Shown here piece after piece: positions 53,362 to 61,922 of a DNA stretch of 64,000 nucleotides (position 1 is the stretch's first letter; every line of letters begins with the position of its first letter). Origin of the DNA: Bacillota bacterium (GTDB lineage: Bacteria; Bacillota; Clostridia; Lachnospirales; Lachnospiraceae); contig JAEZWQ010000047.1 of the NCBI GenBank assembly GCA_023420085.1, positions 1 through 64,000 of the forward strand, written 5' to 3'. Under the pieces are notes generated by a model. That model saw nothing but the letters and a program-made list of their open reading frames with translations, did no database searches and had not been told where the DNA came from. Position numbers and translations under genes: made by a program.

Positions 53362-55107
53362 ATGGCATTAGATAATATAACAATATACTCAATAACGGAC
53401 TATTTAAATAAAACTTTGCTAAATGGTAGAATTACAAAGGTTAATCAACCAGATAAAGATCAAATTATACTTGTAATAAGAAATAATAATTCAAACTATA
53501 AACTTATTTTATCATCTAACACACAATATCCATTAGCATATATAGATAATTCAATTGTTAGAGAAAATCCTAATCAACCAACTAATTTTTGTATGATTCT
53601 TAGAAAATATATATCAAATGGGAGAATTATATCAATAAATCAAATTGATTACGATAGAATAATTGAATTTACTATAACGCACTATGATGAGATGGGTGAT
53701 TTACATAATTATAAATTAATTGCAGAATTCATGGGGAAGCACTCAAATATAATTCTTATAAATAATAAAGATAGAATTTTAGACTCTATAAAACATGTTG
53801 ATGCATCAACGAGTTCTTTAAGACAAATCTTTCCTGGGGCTAATTACTTTATTGTTAATAAACAAAATAAAACTAATATTTTGGATATATCTTATGATGA
53901 TTTTTTGAGTTATTTTGAAACATCAGAAATACTCACAAATAATATTGTAAATCAATTTAATCTTGTTAGTCCTAAATTAGCTCAAGAAATATGTTATTTA
54001 TCAGATATTGATAGTAATATTCCGTCTAATCAGTTAGATAATCAAATGGCTTTAAGACTATATGATTGTATTAAAGAAATAGTTAGTAAAATAACTAATA
54101 AGCATTTTACACCTACTATATATTTTAATAAGGAAGGTAAACCAATTGATTATTCTGTTATAAGATATCTTAAAAATAGTGATTTATCAATAGAATCTTA
54201 TGATAATATAAATACACTTCTAATTAATTATTATAAAAAAAGTATTGACTATAAATATTTATACGATAAAACAACTAATATCAGAAATACTATTAGTACA
54301 AATATAAAAAGGGTTAGTAAAAAATTAAATATATGGGAAATTCAATTATCGGAATGTAAAAAAAAGGAAAAGTTTAAGTTATATGGTGAGCTTATACTTG
54401 CATATTCATATCTTGTTAATAAAGAAACAGATAAAATAAAGGTTATTGATTACTATACTAATAAAGAAGTTGAAATACCAATTGAATCAAATCTAAGTGC
54501 TGCAAAAAACTCTCAAAAATATTATGCAAAGTATAATAAGCTAAAAAGAACTGAAATCGTTACTAAAAAATTAATAGAAGAAGCTTATAAAGAACTTGAA
54601 TATCTTCAATCTATAAATGATAGCATAAATTATATAAGCGATAATAATGATATTAATGAAATAGAATTAGAACTTAAAGAATCATCGTATTTAAAAGTAA
54701 AGAATAACAATCGTAACAAGAAAGTTCATAAATCTAAACCATATAAGTTCATTGATATTGATGGAAACATATATTATGTAGGGAGAAATAATATCCAAAA
54801 TGAAGAAGTTACATTTAAAATAGGTGACCAGAATGATTGGTGGTTTCATATAAAAGATAAACCAGGATCACATGTAATTGTAAAAAATATAAATAATTTA
54901 GATGAATTTCCTGATGAAGTTTATATACGAGCTGCTCAACTTGCAGGATATTATAGTCCTGACAGAAATTTAGATAAAGTTGAAATTGATTATATACAGA
55001 GAAAGTTTATAAAAAAACCTAAAAATGGACACATTGGTATGGTTATATATCATACCAATTATTCAATAGTTGTTAAGCCATCAATAGAAAATCTTACTAA
55101 GGTATAA
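53362..55107 (+). CDS. rqcH: Ribosome quality-control factor RqcH (NFACT/FbpA family)
   Basis: Bacterial Rqc2/NEMF homologue that binds stalled 50S subunits and adds alanine tails to nascent chains. The 581-residue product has NFACT-N (about 1-220, with NFCMILRKYI), a helix-hairpin-helix (about 185-215), coiled coils (about 270-450), and the NFACT-R domain (about 465-580) with GRNNIQNEEVTFK, DWWFHIKDKPGSHVIV and YYSPDRN-type segments. Older names include fibronectin-binding protein. GAGAGGG precedes the ATG. A very strong terminator follows. Confidence 0.94.
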   Translation: MALDNITIYSITDYLNKTLLNGRITKVNQPDKDQIILVIRNNNSNYKLILSSNTQYPLAYIDNSIVRENPNQPTNFCMILRKYISNGRIISINQIDYDRIIEFTITHYDEMGDLHNYKLIAEFMGKHSNIILINNKDRILDSIKHVDASTSSLRQIFPGANYFIVNKQNKTNILDISYDDFLSYFETSEILTNNIVNQFNLVSPKLAQEICYLSDIDSNIPSNQLDNQMALRLYDCIKEIVSKITNKHFTPTIYFNKEGKPIDYSVIRYLKNSDLSIESYDNINTLLINYYKKSIDYKYLYDKTTNIRNTISTNIKRVSKKLNIWEIQLSECKKKEKFKLYGELILAYSYLVNKETDKIKVIDYYTNKEVEIPIESNLSAAKNSQKYYAKYNKLKRTEIVTKKLIEEAYKELEYLQSINDSINYISDNNDINEIELELKESSYLKVKNNNRNKKVHKSKPYKFIDIDGNIYYVGRNNIQNEEVTFKIGDQNDWWFHIKDKPGSHVIVKNINNLDEFPDEVYIRAAQLAGYYSPDRNLDKVEIDYIQRKFIKKPKNGHIGMVIYHTNYSIVVKPSIENLTKV

Positions 55108-55126
55108 ATTTTATTTTATATATATT

Positions 55127-55168
55127 CTGACTCCATTTAAATTGTTATATCAATTTAAATGGAGTCAG
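55127..55168. terminator. Strong intrinsic terminator between convergent rqcH and cohesin-like gene
   Basis: A perfect 18-bp stem, 55127-55144 paired with 55151-55168, loop TTATAT, followed on the plus strand by TTTTTT. It ends rqcH and probably also serves the minus-strand gene pair ending at 55193. Confidence 0.92.
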
Positions 55169-55192
55169 TTTTTTATAAAAAGCTATTCAACT

Positions 55193-56287
55193 TTATTTAT
55201 CAATATTTTCATTTTCTCTTCTTATAGGTCTAGCAACTCTTCTTTGATCGCCCTGCTCTCTTCTTAGCCTTCTAGCTTGCAGTGCTCTTCTTTCCTCTTC
55301 TGTAAGAGGTCTTCTAGGTCTTTGTGCTTGCCCATTTTCAGATGATCTTCTTAATCTTTCAGCTCTTGCACGTCTTTCAGCTTCAGTCAGTGGCCTTCTT
55401 ACTGGCTGTCCAGTTCTTTGTTGTGGAACTCTTTGAGATGGAACTCTCTGTTGAGGATTTCTATTTACTGGCACCCTATTTGCATTATTAATTCTTTGTG
55501 CTTCATTTACTCTAGAATTTCTTTCTTCTTCAAGTGCTCTTTTCTTATTTTTCTTAGAAACAATAATATATTCAATTAAAAGAATTATAAGAATAAGTAT
55601 TATAAAGCAAATTGCAATAAACAATATTTTTAACACCCAATCATTGTTAAGTTTATCAAAAAATTGACCAAAAAATCCTTTTTTCTCAACAGGTTTTGTT
55701 TGAGTTTCTGCTGATTTATTATTATCTTTATTGTTATTATTGTTATTAGTATTGTTCTGATTGTTGTTATTACTGTTGTTATTGTTACTATTGTTATTAT
55801 TTGTTGTCTGAGTTGTTTCTTTCTTAATACCAGCCTTAGTCTTTGCTGTCATAGTTTTAAGTTCATCTGCTGTTGCTTTTGCATTTCTATCAACTATGAA
55901 TATATCAGTAACTGACGCTTTTATATCAGACTCTCCTTCTGATTTTACCTTAAAAGTTATAACAACTCCATCATTCTTTAAGTCAGTATATTTAATTAAT
56001 CCTGGCTTGCTAGTATCAACTGCTAGTGTATCCAAGCCACCAGTGATATTTTTTAGACCATCATCTACTAATTCTAAAATATTTGAATCATACTCTACAT
56101 TAAAGTCTGCATTTGCTGTTAAATCATTAGACATAGATAATTTTACTTTAATTTCATCATTAACAGCCTTAGCTTTTTCGGTGACTTCTATTTTCACCTT
56201 TGGTACATCTGCAGCCATTACAACAGTAGGTACCATAATTGCCATCATAAGCAGTGAAACCATAAGCTTTTTAAAAAACTTATTCAT
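55193..56287 (-). CDS. Membrane-anchored cohesin-like protein with basic cytoplasmic tail
   Basis: A 364-residue type I membrane protein. It has a signal peptide (1-25, cleavage after VVMA), a cohesin-like beta domain (about 28-145, with FNVEYDSNILEL and GVVITFKVKSEGESDI), an Asn-rich low-complexity linker (about 160-192), a membrane segment (217-243) and a 120-residue cytoplasmic tail that is strongly basic. The tail has short repeats RVPxQR (281-291 area) and two related blocks, RPLTEAERRARAERLRR (298-314) and RPLTEEERRALQARRLRR (326-343). A cohesin outside should bind a partner such as a dockerin; the tail might bind nucleic acid, ribosomes or acidic lipid, which is inference. AGGAGG precedes the ATG. 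Function unknown. Confidence 0.8.
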   Translation of the reverse strand: MNKFFKKLMVSLLMMAIMVPTVVMAADVPKVKIEVTEKAKAVNDEIKVKLSMSNDLTANADFNVEYDSNILELVDDGLKNITGGLDTLAVDTSKPGLIKYTDLKNDGVVITFKVKSEGESDIKASVTDIFIVDRNAKATADELKTMTAKTKAGIKKETTQTTNNNNSNNNNSNNNNQNNTNNNNNNKDNNKSAETQTKPVEKKGFFGQFFDKLNNDWVLKILFIAICFIILILIILLIEYIIVSKKNKKRALEEERNSRVNEAQRINNANRVPVNRNPQQRVPSQRVPQQRTGQPVRRPLTEAERRARAERLRRSSENGQAQRPRRPLTEEERRALQARRLRREQGDQRRVARPIRRENENIDK

Positions 56288-56301
56288 ACTTACCTCCTAA
56301 A

Positions 56302-56592
56302 TTATAAAATTATATAAATAATGATATAAATAACACAAAGGACAATATTAAATATTTTAGCCCTAAGACATCTACTAATATGTTCATCATCATTTTCTCT
56401 AGCCATATTGCTCAAAATTATACCAAATATTGATAAAATAAAACCTGCCATACAAATGCCAGATATCATCAATCCAATATTGAGATTAAACACATTCAAT
56501 GCTATAGAAAAAATAAGAATAAAAGAACTAACATAAGCCATTTTTAATGATAACTTACTCAATCTATCATCAGTAGAAATATCTATATGCAT
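56302..56592 (-). CDS. Small integral membrane protein, unknown function
   Basis: A 96-residue protein with three membrane segments (about 18-36, 40-62, 78-96) separated by a short charged loop (MARENDDEHISRCLRAK). No family is recognised; the layout resembles the short DUF4190-like membrane proteins. The ATG at 56592 is preceded by GAGGTG; a GTG at 56604 overlaps that site and is unlikely. It lies 14 bases before the cohesin-like gene, whose AGGAGG is in the gap, so the two form a small operon. Confidence 0.7.
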   Translation of the reverse strand: MHIDISTDDRLSKLSLKMAYVSSFILIFSIALNVFNLNIGLMISGICMAGFILSIFGIILSNMARENDDEHISRCLRAKIFNIVLCVIYIIIYIIL

Positions 56593-56726
56593 ATCACACC
56601 TCACTATTCATCAACATCTTATCATAAAGGTCTAAATATATCAAGTATATAGACAATTATAACTGCTCATGATAAAATATTTATTATTTACATATGAAAG
56701 GAACAGGTATAATACCTAGGTAATAT

Positions 56727-57821
<1,095 letters not shown>

Positions 57822-57829
57822 GGAGTAAT

Positions 57830-60031
57830 ATGAATTTTACTAATCAAAATATTGGTAATATTGAAAATAGATATAAACGTACCTCTACATACATTTCTAA
57901 AAAACTTAAAACAACTATATTTAGAATTTTTATTATACTATCAATTTATTTAGTTGTATTATTAGGTGCGTTAGGATTGGGAACAATTAAAGGAATTATT
58001 GATAATGCACCTAACGTTGATAATATCAATATTACCCCTCAAGCATTCCTTACGACAATTTATGATTCAGATAATAATGAGATACAAAGACTTGTACAAC
58101 ATGGTAGTAATAGAATATTTGTTCCATTTGAAAATATTCCTAAACATGTGCAAGATGCTTTTATTGCAATTGAAGACAAGCGTTTTAGACAACATCATGG
58201 AATTGATCCTGAAGGTATAGCGCGTGCATTTATTAAGGGTCTACGAAGAGGAAGCTTTAATGAAGGTGCATCTACTCTTACTCAGCAAGTAATAAAAAAC
58301 TCTGTTTTTAATGGTGGAAATGAGGTAAGTTTTCTACAAAAATTAAGAAGAAAAATTCAAGAACAATTTCTTGCAATAGAGGTAGAAAAGCGTTTAAATA
58401 AGGATCAAATAATTGAAGGGTATTTAAATACTATAAATCTTGGGTATAACTCCTTAGGAATACAAACTGCATCAAAAAGATATTTCAATAAAGATGTTAG
58501 GGATTTGACAGTTTCAGAAGCTACTGTTCTTGCTGCTATTCCTCAAAACCCAACATTATTAAATCCTATTTCTGGTCAAGAACGAAACAAATCTAGAAGA
58601 GAAACTATACTTAAGTATATGTTAGATGATGGATTTATTGATAAGCAACAATATGAAGAAGCTTTAGCTGACGATGTTTATACAAGAATAGTTGTGGAAA
58701 ATGCCAATGCTGATATATATGATTTTTCTTATTTCACTGATGCCCTTGTTGGAGATTTAGTAAATGATATGATCCAAAAATTGGGTTATTCAAGAAATGA
58801 AGCATATAATAAGATATTTAGTGGTGGCTTAAAAATTTATTCAACACAGGATACAAGAATACAAAAAATAGCCGATGAAGAAATCAATAGTCCTTCTATC
58901 CCAGTCGATGGATATACTATTACTTATAGGCTCACTATTACTAATGAAAATGGTGAAACAGTTAATCTTTCAGATCTAAATATAACTAGAATGCTTAGAG
59001 AGGAAACTGGAAATCCAGAATATACAATATTAGTTAAAAATGAGGCTGAGGCAAGAGCTCTTATAGATAAATATAAAGCAACTTTAGGAACATATCAGGA
59101 AGTAGCAGAAAAACTAATTTTAAATCCACAGCCACAGTTGTCATTTACAGTTATGGATTCACATAATGGAGAAGTTAAGGCAATTGTAGGTGGTAGAGGT
59201 GAAAAAGACGGAGCATTGACTCTTAATAGAGCAACTGGTCTTTATAGGCAGCCTGGATCAACGATAAAACCATTACTTGATTATGCTCCTGGTATAGACC
59301 TAGGATATTTTAATAAATCTACAACTTTTATAGACGAACCTTATAAATATTCTAATGGTGTTGAAGTTAATACTGTTTGGGGAAGGTTTTTTGGAGAGGT
59401 AGATATGACTAAGGCATTATGTTATTCCCTTAACGTTCCAGCCATTAAAGCTTTAAAGAAAGTAACTCCTGAAGTAGGTCTTTCATATTTAAGAAAGATG
59501 AATTTTGACCATATACTATATGAAACAAATGAACAAGGTTTAACTGATGTACATTTAGCATCTGCACTTGGAGGTTTTACATATGGTGTAACTAATCTAC
59601 AATTAACATCTGCATATTCATCTTTTGCAAATAATGGACTTTATACAAAGCCAAGACTTTATACAAAGGTTCTTGACTCTAATGGTGATATTTTGCTTGA
59701 AAATAGACCTGAATCTATTCAAGTATATAAAAAACGTGTTGCAACTGACATTACTGATATTTTATCTCAATTACCTAAGATTTATATTAAAGGTGTATAT
59801 GGTGAACAATTTGATGAAGATACAACGCAAGTTGCAGCAAAAACTGGTACTACTAATGATTTTATGGATTCTTGGATGGCAGGTTATTCTGCATACTATT
59901 CTGCTTCTATCTGGATGGGATATGACAACTTTGATAAAAGTGTCCAAGATAAATATCAGTTCATTACATGGAATAAAATAATGTCAAGAGTTCATCAAGG
60001 AAATAAATATAAAAAAATATATGGTAACTAG
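57830..60031 (+). CDS. Bifunctional class A penicillin-binding protein (PBP1A type)
   Basis: Peptidoglycan polymerase and crosslinker. The 733-residue product has a cytoplasmic N-terminus, one membrane segment (about 32-56), a GT51 glycosyltransferase domain (EDKRFRQHHGIDPEGIARAF, STLTQQVIKN, about 95-265) and a transpeptidase domain with GSTIKP (SxxK), SLN (SxN) and KTGTTNDFMDSW. Length is on the short side for PBP1A because there is no C-terminal extension. AGGAG precedes the ATG. Its last 11 bases overlap the next gene. Confidence 0.94.
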   Translation: MNFTNQNIGNIENRYKRTSTYISKKLKTTIFRIFIILSIYLVVLLGALGLGTIKGIIDNAPNVDNINITPQAFLTTIYDSDNNEIQRLVQHGSNRIFVPFENIPKHVQDAFIAIEDKRFRQHHGIDPEGIARAFIKGLRRGSFNEGASTLTQQVIKNSVFNGGNEVSFLQKLRRKIQEQFLAIEVEKRLNKDQIIEGYLNTINLGYNSLGIQTASKRYFNKDVRDLTVSEATVLAAIPQNPTLLNPISGQERNKSRRETILKYMLDDGFIDKQQYEEALADDVYTRIVVENANADIYDFSYFTDALVGDLVNDMIQKLGYSRNEAYNKIFSGGLKIYSTQDTRIQKIADEEINSPSIPVDGYTITYRLTITNENGETVNLSDLNITRMLREETGNPEYTILVKNEAEARALIDKYKATLGTYQEVAEKLILNPQPQLSFTVMDSHNGEVKAIVGGRGEKDGALTLNRATGLYRQPGSTIKPLLDYAPGIDLGYFNKSTTFIDEPYKYSNGVEVNTVWGRFFGEVDMTKALCYSLNVPAIKALKKVTPEVGLSYLRKMNFDHILYETNEQGLTDVHLASALGGFTYGVTNLQLTSAYSSFANNGLYTKPRLYTKVLDSNGDILLENRPESIQVYKKRVATDITDILSQLPKIYIKGVYGEQFDEDTTQVAAKTGTTNDFMDSWMAGYSAYYSASIWMGYDNFDKSVQDKYQFITWNKIMSRVHQGNKYKKIYGN

Positions 60032-60401
60032 AACAAGACGAATGGATATATTACTATTGGTGATTATAATTATAATCGCCATAGTAATATTCATTTTTTA
60101 TAAAATAAATTTAAAAGAAGGTAACACAGTTGTTGTAATATATAATGATAACATTATATACACTCATAGCCTATCTGAAGATACCGAGAAAATAATCACT
60201 ACTGAATTAGGTATGAATGAATTAAGAATAAAAGATGGGAAGGTTTCTGTAATTGAGGCTAACTGCCCAGATAAGTTATGTATATATCAAAAATCAATAG
60301 ATAAAGTTGGAGAGAACATTGTATGTCTGCCACACAAATTAATTGTGAAGATTACCAATGCAAATAATTCAGAGAGTGAGGTTGATTCAATTTCAAATTA
60401 A
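60021..60401 (+). CDS. NusG domain II-containing membrane-anchored protein
   Basis: A 126-residue protein with one N-terminal membrane segment (about 8-28) and a NusG_II domain (PF07009, about 33-115) containing GMNELRIKDGKVSVIEANCPDKLCIYQ and CLPHKLIVKI. Two cysteines (CPDKLC) are conserved in this group. Function is unknown, but the pairing with a Gx transporter, as here, is frequent in anaerobic Firmicutes near flavin or quinone/isoprenoid genes. The ATG overlaps the PBP stop; no clear ribosome site. Confidence 0.85.
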   Translation: MVTRTRRMDILLLVIIIIIAIVIFIFYKINLKEGNTVVVIYNDNIIYTHSLSEDTEKIITTELGMNELRIKDGKVSVIEANCPDKLCIYQKSIDKVGENIVCLPHKLIVKITNANNSESEVDSISN

Positions 60402-60402
60402 T

Positions 60403-60897
60403 ATGACAAATAAAATTTCTAGATTAGGCTTATTATTGGCCCTTGCATTTATTCTTAGTTATTTAGAATCATTAATTCCAATAACATTGGCTATTCCAGG
60501 AATAAAACTAGGATTAGCTAATATAGTACTTGTATATATTCTTATAAAATATGGATTTAGTGAAGCCATACTTATAGCAACTGTGAGAAATTTATTAGTT
60601 GCAGTAACTTTTGGAAATTTTTCATTATTTATATATACAATGGCTGGTTCATTTTTAAGTATTATATTTATGACGCTATTAAAAAATATCAAATTTAATA
60701 AAAAACAAGTTTTTGGAATTACTGGTATTTCTTTAATAGGTGGCGTTATGCACAATGTAGGGCAAATAATCGTTGCCATTTTAACAATTTCCAATATAAA
60801 TTTACTCTACTACCTTCCTATTTTGGTTCTAGCTGGAGCTATAACAGGGTTTATCATAGGATTAATTGTAGAACAAGTTATAAAATATAAATATTAA
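60403..60897 (+). CDS. Gx transporter family protein (Hpre_diP_synt_I / ECF S-like)
   Basis: A 164-residue membrane protein with about five segments: LGLLLALAFILSYLESLIP, IPGIKLGLANIVLVYILIKYG, then GSFLSIIFMTLL and GGVMHNVGQIIVA. This matches the Gx/heptaprenyl-diphosphate-synthase component I family, probably an ECF-type substrate-binding membrane subunit. The ATG at 60403 directly follows the NusG-II stop; earlier in-frame starts would overlap that gene. Confidence 0.85.
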   Translation: MTNKISRLGLLLALAFILSYLESLIPITLAIPGIKLGLANIVLVYILIKYGFSEAILIATVRNLLVAVTFGNFSLFIYTMAGSFLSIIFMTLLKNIKFNKKQVFGITGISLIGGVMHNVGQIIVAILTISNINLLYYLPILVLAGAITGFIIGLIVEQVIKYKY

Positions 60898-60909
60898 GGA
60901 CGGTTAATT

Positions 60910-61914
60910 ATGAAGACAACAATACCTAAAAATTACGAATCGAAACTTTCAATTTATGATACACAAAGAGCTATTGTTTTATTAAGAAATACTTTTGAGA
61001 GTGAGTTAATATCATCATTAAATCTATTAAGAGTTTCTGCTCCTCTTTTTGTTTCAGAAGAAAGCGGAATAAATGATAACTTGAACGGATATGAACGTCC
61101 TGTAGATTTCGATATTCCTGATCTGAAAAAAAATGCGCAGGTTGTTCATTCACTAGCTAAATGGAAGAGACAAGCTCTTTTTGATTATGATTTTTGGCCA
61201 GGTAAAGGCTTATACACTAATATGAATGCTATAAGAAGAGATGAAGAACTTGATAACCTTCATTCAATTTATGTGGATCAATGGGATTGGGAAGCTATAT
61301 TAAAAAATGGGTGTAGAAATATAGATACACTAAAAGAATATGTTGAAAAAATTGTTAATGCTGTATATAAAACAAATGAAATTATAAAAAAAGCATATCC
61401 TGAATTAAATACAAATATTGAAAAGAATATATTCTTTATAACTACTCAAGAGCTTGAAGATATGTATCCTAATTTAACACCAAAGGAAAGAGAAAATGCT
61501 ATTACAAAGCAGTATAAAACAGTATGTCTAATGCAAATAGGTGATGAATTAAAATCAGGTATAAAGCATGATGGAAGATCACCTGATTATGATGACTGGA
61601 AGTTAAATTGTGATATATTGTTCTGGCATGATATTTTAGGTATAGCATTTGAAATATCTTCTATGGGTATACGTGTTGATGCTCAATCACTTGATTATCA
61701 ACTAAATAAGGCTGGTATGAATGATAGAAGAAAATATAAATTTCACCAAGATATATTGAATAATGTATTACCTCTTACAATTGGTGGAGGTATTGGTCAA
61801 TCAAGACTTTGTATGCTTCTACTTGGTAAAGCACATATTGGAGAAGTACAATCTTCTATTTGGGATGATGAAACTCGTAGAGAATGTAAAAATAATAATA
61901 TAATTTTATTATAG
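60910..61914 (+). CDS. asnA: Ammonia-dependent asparagine synthetase AsnA
   Basis: Forms asparagine from aspartate, ammonia and ATP. The 334-residue product matches AsnA (class II aaRS-like fold): LSIYDTQRAIVLLRNTFE near the N-terminus, PLFVSEESGINDNLNG, AQVVHSLAKWKR, ILFWHDILGIAFEISSMGIRVD and the C-terminal GGGIGQSRLCMLLLGKAHIGEVQSSIW, with the conserved Arg. Length is typical. AAGGA precedes the ATG. Placed next to glutamine synthetase, it suggests co-regulated ammonia assimilation. Confidence 0.97.
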   Translation: MKTTIPKNYESKLSIYDTQRAIVLLRNTFESELISSLNLLRVSAPLFVSEESGINDNLNGYERPVDFDIPDLKKNAQVVHSLAKWKRQALFDYDFWPGKGLYTNMNAIRRDEELDNLHSIYVDQWDWEAILKNGCRNIDTLKEYVEKIVNAVYKTNEIIKKAYPELNTNIEKNIFFITTQELEDMYPNLTPKERENAITKQYKTVCLMQIGDELKSGIKHDGRSPDYDDWKLNCDILFWHDILGIAFEISSMGIRVDAQSLDYQLNKAGMNDRRKYKFHQDILNNVLPLTIGGGIGQSRLCMLLLGKAHIGEVQSSIWDDETRRECKNNNIILL

Positions 61915-61922
61915 AGGTAGAT

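Noticed and set aside
55739..55810. Asn-rich trinucleotide-like tract as an assembly error or microsatellite
   Set aside because: The tract stays in frame, mixes AAT/AAC codons with Ser and Gln codons, and is a plausible flexible linker between the cohesin-like domain and the membrane.
55193..56287. Cellulosome scaffoldin
   Set aside because: Only one cohesin-like domain, no carbohydrate-binding module, no dockerin enzymes nearby, and a cytoplasmic tail unlike scaffoldins.
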